A stretch of DNA of 6,603 bases from positions 1-6,603 of the forward strand of contig UQEY01000057.1 in assembly GCA_900540235.1 (NCBI GenBank), written 5' to 3'. Of this stretch, positions 1-4,851 are shown in pieces. Every line of letters starts with the position of its first letter. The stretch's first letter is position 1. The stretch is from an uncultured Eubacteriales bacterium. Its GTDB lineage: Bacteria > Bacillota > Clostridia > Oscillospirales > Acutalibacteraceae. Below the pieces are notes generated by a model. That model worked only from the letters and a program-made list of their open reading frames with translations. It had not been told where the DNA came from and made no database searches. The translations under genes and the position numbers were made by a program.

Positions 1-58
1 GCGGCTTCGCCGTCGATAGGAGAGAAACCTATGTTAAGATAAACTATAATTTATCTTA
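1..58. repeat. Short inverted repeats downstream of aroK
   Basis: This edge stretch lies 3' of aroK on the minus strand and holds no complete gene. Three small inverted repeats can be read. CGGC/GCCG at 2-5 and 9-12 has a 3-base loop. ATAGG/CCTAT lies at 16-20 and 28-32. A perfect 9-base pair, TAAGATAAA/TTTATCTTA, lies at 35-43 and 50-58 with a 6-base loop and overlaps the aroK stop codon. None is followed by a T-run on the minus strand, so I do not call a terminator. The 9-base pair could protect the 3' end of the mRNA, or could simply be AT-rich chance. Confidence 0.3.
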
Positions 59-539
59 GCATCTCTGCAATGTCCATTGCTGTTTTCCTTGCAGACATAT
101 TGCCGTCGATTACAATATCGGCACAAGCGAGATATTTTGATTTTCTTTCGTCATAAAGTGCTTTTGCCTTCTCTTTATCCTGAAAAAGAGGACGAGTGGT
201 GCTGTTTCCTATTCTTTGGCAAATAACATCAAAATCTGCGTCGAGAAAAACGATTTTGCCGCTGCCTTTTACTGCGTCAACATTGCGCTGAAAAGTCATT
301 GCGCCGCCGCCGGTTGAAACAACGCAGTCTTTCAGATTTGCAATTTCCTTGCAGGCTTCCCACTCTAAATCACGAAAATAGTCTTCGCCTCTTGTTGCAA
401 AAATAGCTTTGATTGCAACGCCTTGCTTTTGCTCAATCATTTCGTCGATGTCAATAAATTTTCTGCCTGTTATTTTGGCAAGTTCGGTGCCGACAACGGT
501 TTTTCCGCTGCCCATAAAGCCACAAAGAATTATATTCAT
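51..539 (-). CDS. aroK: Shikimate kinase
   Basis: Cytoplasmic enzyme that phosphorylates shikimate to shikimate 3-phosphate with ATP, the fifth step of the chorismate pathway. At 162 aa it has the usual length of a single-domain shikimate kinase. A Walker A loop, GFMGSGKT, spans residues 7-14. The DID pair (D30, D32) fits the Mg and shikimate site. R56 in FRDLE, the GGG at 77-79 and R132 fit the shikimate-binding residues of the family. R116 in RPLF is the lid arginine. The ATG at 537-539 overlaps the aroE stop as ATGA, so translation is probably coupled to the upstream aroE and the pair is one minus-strand operon. All key residues appear present and I see no damage. The call is firm. The choice of aroK over aroL or another paralogue symbol is conventional. 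Confidence 0.95.
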   Translation of the reverse strand: MNIILCGFMGSGKTVVGTELAKITGRKFIDIDEMIEQKQGVAIKAIFATRGEDYFRDLEWEACKEIANLKDCVVSTGGGAMTFQRNVDAVKGSGKIVFLDADFDVICQRIGNSTTRPLFQDKEKAKALYDERKSKYLACADIVIDGNMSARKTAMDIAEMLR

Positions 540-1366
540 ATCTTTTCCATTTCCTCTTGTGTTATTTTCAAAACTTTTTTAATATCATCCATGGTAAACT
601 CGGTGTCAAACCAAATTTCCTGCGCAACGGCAGCCTGCCAAACAAGCATAGGCAAACCGTTTGAGTATTTTATTCCTGCCTCTTTTGCATATTTCAAAAG
701 CAAAGTTTCCTGCGGGTTATATACTGCGTCAAAAACAGCGTTGCATTTTTTTACCTGCTCTTTAGGCAAAACGCTTGCTTCAACCTTAGGATACATACCG
801 ACAGGAGTTCCGTTAATGAGCAAGTCGTATTCGCCGTCAACCTCGCAAAGTTTGATGACTTTTGCATCTTTGCCAAGCTTGTCCTTGATTTCCGATTTAA
901 TAAGATTTGCATCAGGAATATCGTCATCCCTTACTGCAATAGTTAAATCTGCACCTGCAAGTATACTTTCAAAAGCAAACATTCTTGACACACCGCCGCT
1001 GCCGCAAAGAAGAACATTTCCTTTAAGTTCAATACCTGCCATTTCAAGCGCTCTTAAAAAACCGAAGCAGTCGGTGTTGTGACCGGTTGCCTTGCCGTTT
1101 TCAATCTTAACCGTGTTTACCGCACCGAAAAGTTTTGCTCGCTCGCTGAGTGCGTCAAGCATAGGAATAATTCCCGTTTTATGCGGAATAGTAACATTAA
1201 AGCCGTTAAGATTTTTAAGTTCGTTATATTCGCTTTCCAAATTTTCCGGTGCAATTTCATTTAGCTTATAGCCTGCGTCAATGCCCTTGATTTTAAAAAG
1301 CTCCTTGTGAATTACAGGTGACATAGAATGACCCAAAGGGTAACCTATTAAACAAAAATTATACAT
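536..1366 (-). CDS. aroE: Shikimate dehydrogenase
   Basis: Reduces 3-dehydroshikimate to shikimate with a nicotinamide cofactor, the step just before shikimate kinase, whose gene overlaps its 3' end. The protein is 276 aa, usual for AroE. The N-terminal substrate domain has GHSMSP (12-17) for the carboxylate, NVTIPHK (57-63) with catalytic K63, GAVNT (81-85) and NTD (97-99) with D99 as the partner catalytic residue. A Rossmann glycine loop GSGGVSR lies at 122-128, NGTPVGM at 185-191, and the C-terminal NGLPMLVWQ with Q244. The start is the ATG at 1364-1366, because homology begins there and AGAGG sits 9 bases upstream. An in-frame ATG at 1441 would add 25 unrelated residues across the promoter region. 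Unusually, the loop after the second Rossmann strand reads AVRDDD (144-149) instead of the common NR[TS] motif, which may alter NADP preference. Confidence 0.95.
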   Translation of the reverse strand: MYNFCLIGYPLGHSMSPVIHKELFKIKGIDAGYKLNEIAPENLESEYNELKNLNGFNVTIPHKTGIIPMLDALSERAKLFGAVNTVKIENGKATGHNTDCFGFLRALEMAGIELKGNVLLCGSGGVSRMFAFESILAGADLTIAVRDDDIPDANLIKSEIKDKLGKDAKVIKLCEVDGEYDLLINGTPVGMYPKVEASVLPKEQVKKCNAVFDAVYNPQETLLLKYAKEAGIKYSNGLPMLVWQAAVAQEIWFDTEFTMDDIKKVLKITQEEMEKI

Positions 1367-1373
1367 TATTATT

Positions 1374-1380
1374 CGCCTCT
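1374..1380 (-). promoter_or_regulatory. Ribosome binding site that fixes the aroE start
   Basis: On the minus strand this reads AGAGGCG, with the AGAGG core at 1376-1380 and 9 bases before the ATG at 1364-1366. It supports the 276-residue AroE over the longer reading from the ATG at 1441. Confidence 0.75.
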
Positions 1381-1399
1381 TTAAAAAAATAAAAATAGT

Positions 1400-1410
1400 A
1401 GTTGACAACT
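1400..1410. promoter_or_regulatory. Perfect palindrome overlapping the acpP -35 box
   Basis: AGTTGACAACT is an 11-base perfect palindrome centred on A1405. It includes the TTGACA of the putative acpP promoter and would lie in the early leader of aroE on the other strand. This is where a dimeric repressor could act on both genes. No regulator is encoded in the window and the site matches no operator I can name with certainty. It may simply be a -35 box that happens to be symmetric. Confidence 0.25.
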
Positions 1411-1430
1411 CAAAAAGAATTTTATAATAT
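1402..1430 (+). promoter_or_regulatory. Likely sigma-A promoter for acpP
   Basis: A perfect -35 TTGACA lies at 1402-1407. The -10 is either TAATAT at 1425-1430 (17-base spacer, 4 of 6 matches) or the perfect TATAAT at 1423-1428 with a short 15-base spacer. Initiation would fall near 1435-1440, giving a leader of about 45-50 bases before the acpP ATG at 1484. Confidence 0.5.
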
Positions 1431-1431
1431 G

Positions 1432-1460
1432 ATAATAACATAATGAGTTAATTTAAACAA
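1432..1460 (-). promoter_or_regulatory. Possible sigma-A promoter for aroE-aroK
   Basis: Read on the minus strand, TTGTTT (1455-1460) and TATTAT (1432-1437) are separated by exactly 17 bases. The -10 matches the consensus at 5 of 6 bases and the -35 at 4 of 6. It would give a leader of about 60 bases before the aroE ATG. A second TATTAT at 1424-1429 offers an alternative -10. The region is very AT-rich, so chance matches are likely. Confidence 0.35.
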
Positions 1461-1483
1461 CATTTTTTTGAGGTGAAGATATT

Positions 1484-1711
1484 ATGGTATTTGAAAAATT
1501 AAAGGAAATCTTGGCAGAGCAACTTGATGTTGACGCAAATTCAATAACTCAGGACAGTATGCTTATTGAAGATTTGGGCGCAGACAGCCTTGACGCTATT
1601 GATATTGTTATGTCGATTGAAGATGAATTTAAGATTGAAGTGCCTGACGAAATTATCGAAAAGATTGAAACCGTAGGTGATATGCTCAATTATATCGAAA
1701 ACAATATATGA
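1484..1711 (+). CDS. acpP: Acyl carrier protein
   Basis: Small acidic cytoplasmic protein of 75 aa that carries growing acyl chains on a 4'-phosphopantetheine arm, normally in type II fatty acid synthesis. The attachment motif GADSLD is intact, with S35 as the modified serine. The following helix (DAIDIVMSIEDEF) and the EVPDE segment are the recognition helix II and loop typical of ACPs. The ATG has GAGGTGA at 1470-1476 with a 7-base spacer. The gene is monocistronic here, with its own promoter upstream and a strong terminator 16 bases after the stop. No fab, plsX or synthase gene is adjacent, so it may be the housekeeping ACP or a second, dedicated carrier. The sequence alone cannot decide. 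The fold and modification site are clear. Confidence 0.93.
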   Translation: MVFEKLKEILAEQLDVDANSITQDSMLIEDLGADSLDAIDIVMSIEDEFKIEVPDEIIEKIETVGDMLNYIENNI

Positions 1712-1726
1712 CAAAAAGATTAATTT

Positions 1727-1767
1727 AACCGTAGTTCGTGGTGATAGACGAACTACGGTTATTTTTT
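1727..1767 (+). terminator. Intrinsic terminator after acpP
   Basis: A perfect 13-base stem, AACCGTAGTTCGT at 1727-1739 with ACGAACTACGGTT at 1748-1760, has an 8-base loop. It is followed by A and six Ts (1762-1767). It begins 16 bases after the acpP stop and isolates acpP from glpK. Confidence 0.9.
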
Positions 1768-1847
1768 CCATGAAATATTCTTTGAGTTTACTGATTGAAC
1801 AAAATGTCACAAAAGTATAAAAAGCAAGCATATAATTTTTATATATA

Positions 1848-1876
1848 TTGACAATAACTCTCAAAAGAAGTAAAAT
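1848..1876 (+). promoter_or_regulatory. Strong sigma-A promoter upstream of glpK
   Basis: TTGACA at 1848-1853, a 17-base spacer and TAAAAT at 1871-1876 match the consensus at 11 of 12 positions. Initiation would be near 1883. The leader to the glpK ATG is then about 178 bases and contains the whole inverted-repeat element at 1901-2030. I saw no clear catabolite-repression operator next to it. Confidence 0.65.
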
Positions 1877-1918
1877 GAACATAGGCATTTTAGAATGATA
1901 AATTATTACTTATTTAAC

Positions 1919-1944
1919 GGGTCGTCGGGGACGCCGACCCCTAC
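1919..1944 (-). repeat. GTAGGGG-type GC-rich repeat unit, copy 1
   Basis: The unit begins GGGTCGTCGGGG and ends CGACCCCTAC. GGGTCG (1919-1924) pairs with CGACCC (1935-1940) around a 10-base loop. Its composition contrasts sharply with the AT-rich flanks. The same unit, diverged in the middle, recurs at 3590-3614. Strand is given so that GTAGGGG is the 5' end. Confidence 0.65.
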
Positions 1945-1969
1945 AGTAGTCTAAAATGATAAGATTATC

Positions 1970-1991
1970 GTAGGGGCGAACTGTGTTCGCC
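1970..1991 (+). repeat. GTAGGGG-type GC-rich repeat unit, copy 2
   Basis: The unit begins GTAGGGGCGAAC. GGCGAAC (1975-1981) and GTTCGCC (1985-1991) form a perfect 7-base stem with a TGT loop. It shares the GTAGGGG head with the opposed copy at 1919-1944 but has a different stem sequence, so the family keeps its head and its hairpin shape rather than its stem bases. Confidence 0.6.
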
Positions 1992-2060
1992 TTTGTTGTG
2001 CTGACCTTCAACCTATTATAAGCAATAATTCATTACCCATTTTGAGAGGAGTTTAATTAT

Positions 2061-3563
2061 ATGGCCGAAAAATATATTATGGCTCTTGACCAAGGAACCA
2101 CCTCCTCAAGAGCTATCATATTTAACAAAAAAGGCGAAATCGTTGCCAAGGCGCAAAATGAGTTTGCCCAGCACTATCCTCAAAACGGCTGGGTTGAGCA
2201 CGACCCTATGGAAATTTTGTTTTCGCAAACGAGCGCAATGCTTACCTGTTTGAGGCTTGAAAAAGTTGACCCAAAGGATATTGTCGGTATCGGAATAACA
2301 AATCAGCGTGAAACCACTATTGTTTGGGAAAAGGAAACGGGCAGACCTATTTATAACGCTATCGTTTGGCAGTGCAGAAGAACGGCACCTATTTGTGAAG
2401 AACTTAAAGCCGAAGGTCTTTCCGATTATGTTAAGGAAACGACAGGTCTTTTGATTGATGCATATTTCAGCGGTACAAAGATTAAATGGATACTTGACAA
2501 TGTTGAGGGCGCAAGGGAAAAGGCTGAAAGGGGAGAACTTCTTTTCGGCACGGTTGACACTTGGCTTATTTGGAATTTAACAAACGGCAAGGTTCATGTA
2601 ACCGATTATTCAAATGCTTGCAGAACGATGCTTTTTGATATTAATAAGCTTTGCTGGGATTCATTTCTTTGCGAAAAACTCGGTATCCCTATGAATATGC
2701 TTCCCGAAGTTAAACCGTCAAGTTGCATATACGGCAAGCTTGCGCATATAACAGGTATTGAAGATATTGCCGAAGTTCCTATTGCGGGCGCTATCGGCGA
2801 CCAACCGGGTGCACTTTTCGGTCAGGGTTGTTTCAATTCCGGTCAGGCTAAAAATACATATGGCACAGGTTGTTTCCTTCTTATGAATACGGGAAATAAG
2901 CGTGTTAATTCAAGTTCAAATCTTTTGTCGGGTATCGCTTGGGGTATCGGCGATGAGATTACATATTCGCTTGAAGGTTCGGCGTTCAATGCCGGCTCGG
3001 TAATCAAATGGCTTCGTGACGAGGTAGAACTTATTAAAACCGCCCGTGAATGTGACATTTTTGCGGAGCAGGTGGAAGATTCAAACGGGCTTTATTTCGT
3101 TCCTGCGTTTACAGGTTTGGGCGCCCCTTATTGGGATATGTACGCAAGGGGCATAATGGTTGGTCTTACCCGTGGCGTTAATAAAAAGCATATTTGCCGA
3201 GCAGTGATTGAAAGCATTACTTATCAAATGACGGACTTGCTTGAAGCTATGATGAACGATTCGGGTATTGTGCTTAAAGATTTGAGAGTTGACGGCGGCG
3301 CTTCCGTGTCTGACATTATGATGCAAATTCAGGCAGATATGACAGGTGTTAATGTTAACCGACCGAAGAATGTTGAAACCACGGCTCTCGGTGCGGCTTA
3401 CTGCGCTGGTCTTGCAACAGGTGTGTGGGACAGCCTTGAGGAAATTGAGGCTAACCGTGCGGTTGACAAGATTTTTGTTCCGTCAATGGAAATTTCAAAA
3501 AGAAACCAAAAATATTCCGATTGGAAGCGTGCTGTTGAACGCTCTCGTAATTGGGAAAGATAA
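2061..3563 (+). CDS. glpK: Glycerol kinase
   Basis: Cytoplasmic FGGY-family kinase that converts glycerol and ATP to glycerol 3-phosphate, the entry step for glycerol use and lipid backbone supply. At 500 aa it has full family length. The N-terminal phosphate loop is DQGTTSSR (10-17). NQRET (81-85) and W103-R107 lie in the glycerol-site region. The first FGGY signature is YFSGTKIKW (135-143). D247 in GDQPGALFG is the expected catalytic base. YGTG (267-270) and GGASVSD (412-418) belong to the ATPase fold. The ATG has AGGAG at 2047-2051 with a 9-base spacer. The loop between YG and EVP (224-240) has neither the YHFYG phosphorylation motif of many Gram-positive GlpK proteins nor the GGxxGTR fructose-bisphosphate motif of the E. 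coli enzyme. No glpF or glpD is adjacent. The dehydrogenase gene follows after 81 bases. Confidence 0.96.
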   Translation: MAEKYIMALDQGTTSSRAIIFNKKGEIVAKAQNEFAQHYPQNGWVEHDPMEILFSQTSAMLTCLRLEKVDPKDIVGIGITNQRETTIVWEKETGRPIYNAIVWQCRRTAPICEELKAEGLSDYVKETTGLLIDAYFSGTKIKWILDNVEGAREKAERGELLFGTVDTWLIWNLTNGKVHVTDYSNACRTMLFDINKLCWDSFLCEKLGIPMNMLPEVKPSSCIYGKLAHITGIEDIAEVPIAGAIGDQPGALFGQGCFNSGQAKNTYGTGCFLLMNTGNKRVNSSSNLLSGIAWGIGDEITYSLEGSAFNAGSVIKWLRDEVELIKTARECDIFAEQVEDSNGLYFVPAFTGLGAPYWDMYARGIMVGLTRGVNKKHICRAVIESITYQMTDLLEAMMNDSGIVLKDLRVDGGASVSDIMMQIQADMTGVNVNRPKNVETTALGAAYCAGLATGVWDSLEEIEANRAVDKIFVPSMEISKRNQKYSDWKRAVERSRNWER

Positions 3564-3570
3564 TAAATAA

Positions 3571-3623
3571 GATATAGATATTGAATATAGGGTCGTCGGG
3601 ATACCGCCCCCTACATCGATATC
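3571..3623. repeat. GC-rich repeat unit with inverted flanks between glpK and the dehydrogenase
   Basis: The core at 3590-3614 begins GGGTCGTCGGG, identical over its first 11 bases to the unit at 1919, and ends CCCCTAC, as that unit does. It is flanked by GATATAGAT (3571-3579) and ATCGATATC (3615-3623), inverted repeats matching at 8 of 9 bases. TAGGG/CCCTA (3588-3592 and 3609-3613) pair inside. It starts 7 bases after the glpK stop and ends just before the AAGGAG ribosome binding site of the next gene. It has no T-run, so it is not a standard terminator, though it may stabilise the upstream message. Confidence 0.55.
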
Positions 3624-3644
3624 AAGAAAAGGAGATTTTTTATT

Positions 3645-4754
3645 ATGGGTAAAGTTGTATGTCCTTGGGATACACTTATTAATTTTGTAACAGACGCATT
3701 TGTAGGTTACGGTATTTCGAGAGAAGAAGCAGAAATTTGTACGGATATTTTGCTTGAATCTGACAGGAGAGGTATAGAAAGCCATGGCTGTAATCGCTTC
3801 AAGCCTATTTACCTTGACAGAATTAAAGCAGGTATTCAAAACCCTATAACTAATTTTGAAATTGTTAAGGAAACACCGTGCACAGCCGTTGTTGACGGTC
3901 ACGACGGTATGGGTCAGGTAATCGGCTACAAGTCAATGCAAATGGCTATTGACAAGGCTAAGCAGTACGGCTTGGGTATGGTTGCGGTTCGTAATTCTTG
4001 CCATTACGGTATTGCAGGCTATTATGCAACAATGGCTACAAAGCAGGGCTGTATCGGTATTACCGGTACTAATGCCCGTCCGTCTGTTGCTCCTACATTC
4101 GGTGTTGACGGTATGTTTGGTACTAACCCGCTTACTATCGGAATTCCGTCAGATGAAGAATTTGACTTTGTTATCGACTGTGCAACTTCAATCACTCAAA
4201 ACGGCAAGATTGAATATTATGAAAGAATCGGCGAGGATGTTCATCCGGGTACAATTATCGGCAGGGATGGTAAGGAAATCAGCGGTGACGCAGGCGAAGC
4301 TCTTAAAAAGATTCGTTCGGGCGATGCTGCTCTTACTACTCTCGGCGGTATCGGTGAAGCACTCGGCGGCTACAAGGGCTATGGCTACGCTATGGTTATC
4401 GAGCTTCTTTCTGCCGCACTTCAGGACGGTAATTACGGTAAAGCGCTTAACGGCAAGGATGAAAACGGCAACCTTGTTCCTTATCATCTCGGTCACTTCT
4501 TTATCGCTATCGATACCGACCATTTTGTAGGCGAAGCCGAAACAAGAAAGAAAGCAGGCGAGATTATTCGTTCTGTTCGTAATTCAACAAAGGCACCGGG
4601 TTGTGACAGAATTTACACGGCAGGTGAAAAAGAATGGGATATTTGGCAGCAGAGAAAAGACAGCGGTGTTCCTATTAACGAATCTGTTCAAAAAGAAATG
4701 AACGAAGTTCGTGACGAACTCGGTTTAACGCAATATAAGTTCCCTTGGGAATGA
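3645..4754 (+). CDS. Type-2 malate/L-lactate dehydrogenase family oxidoreductase
   Basis: NAD(P)-dependent 2-hydroxyacid dehydrogenase of the family that includes type-2 malate, L-lactate, L-sulfolactate and ureidoglycolate dehydrogenases, unrelated to the Rossmann-fold malate and lactate enzymes. It has 369 aa, a normal length. Family motifs in order are ESHG (45-48), NSCHYG (117-122) with H120 as probable catalytic histidine, GTNPL (159-163), DCATS (178-182) followed by GKI (187-189), GGYKGYG (241-247) and FFIAID (285-290). AAGGAG at 3629-3634 is 10 bases before the ATG. No promoter is evident in the 81-base gap after glpK, so it may share that transcript across a repeat hairpin. The substrate cannot be read from sequence. 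Malate is favoured because a malic enzyme gene follows, but another 2-hydroxyacid is possible. A long hairpin follows the stop. Confidence 0.88.
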   Translation: MGKVVCPWDTLINFVTDAFVGYGISREEAEICTDILLESDRRGIESHGCNRFKPIYLDRIKAGIQNPITNFEIVKETPCTAVVDGHDGMGQVIGYKSMQMAIDKAKQYGLGMVAVRNSCHYGIAGYYATMATKQGCIGITGTNARPSVAPTFGVDGMFGTNPLTIGIPSDEEFDFVIDCATSITQNGKIEYYERIGEDVHPGTIIGRDGKEISGDAGEALKKIRSGDAALTTLGGIGEALGGYKGYGYAMVIELLSAALQDGNYGKALNGKDENGNLVPYHLGHFFIAIDTDHFVGEAETRKKAGEIIRSVRNSTKAPGCDRIYTAGEKEWDIWQQRKDSGVPINESVQKEMNEVRDELGLTQYKFPWE

Positions 4755-4773
4755 TATTGATATAGTATATATT

Positions 4774-4808
4774 AAAAGGCTTCCTCTTTTTTCAAGGGGA
4801 AGGCTTTT
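4774..4808 (+). terminator. Hairpin terminator after the dehydrogenase gene
   Basis: A 15-base-pair stem joins 4774-4788 (AAAAGGCTTCCTCTT) and 4794-4808 (AAGGGGAAGGCTTTT) around a 5-base loop, with one G/G mismatch and one G-U pair. The only T-run is the four Ts closing the stem, so termination may be partial. I see no convincing promoter between it and the malic enzyme gene, which fits some read-through. Confidence 0.6.
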
Positions 4809-4851
4809 AAACTGTGATATAAATCATTAAAATTTTATGAGGTGACAAACT

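Larger units (their letters stand above)
1901..2030. repeat. Composite inverted-repeat element in the glpK leader
   Basis: This non-coding stretch is bounded by AATTATTACTTAT (1901-1913) and ATAAGCAATAATT (2018-2030), which are inverted repeats matching at 12 of 13 bases. Inside are two GC-rich hairpin units in opposite orientation. The unit at 1919-1944 ends in CCCCTAC and the unit at 1970-1991 begins with GTAGGGG, so the pair can also fold on each other. The size and symmetry resemble a small non-autonomous element or a dispersed extragenic palindrome. There is no transposase, and target duplications were not clear. It lies between the predicted promoter and the glpK start, so it should be transcribed. 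Confidence 0.5.

Noticed and set aside
35..58. Terminator for aroK
   Set aside because: The inverted repeat is perfect but AT-only apart from one G-C pair, overlaps the stop codon and lacks a following T-run on the minus strand.
423..1082. Long plus-strand open frame opposite aroE-aroK
   Set aside because: It runs antisense through two clearly conserved genes and has low-complexity Ser/Ala/Lys content with no recognisable domain.
1364..1441. Longer AroE reading from the ATG at 1441 (25 extra residues)
   Set aside because: The added residues do not look like AroE and overlap the promoter region. The ATG at 1364-1366 has a good ribosome binding site and begins the family homology.
1541..1888. 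Minus-strand open frame over acpP and its terminator
   Set aside because: It crosses the acpP coding region and the terminator stem, has no ribosome binding site and shows no known motif.
1919..1991. CRISPR-like repeats
   Set aside because: There are only two units, in opposite orientation, with different stems and no regular spacers. No cas gene is present.
1712..2060. Hidden small gene or known riboswitch before glpK
   Set aside because: No open frame with a ribosome binding site and plausible coding content was found, and no riboswitch class I recognise fits. The stretch is accounted for by a terminator, a promoter and repeats.
3949..4530. Long plus-strand open frame inside the dehydrogenase gene
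   Set aside because: It is an out-of-frame shadow. The protein is a run of Leu, Ser, Val and Arg without family features, and the +1 frame is fully explained by the dehydrogenase.
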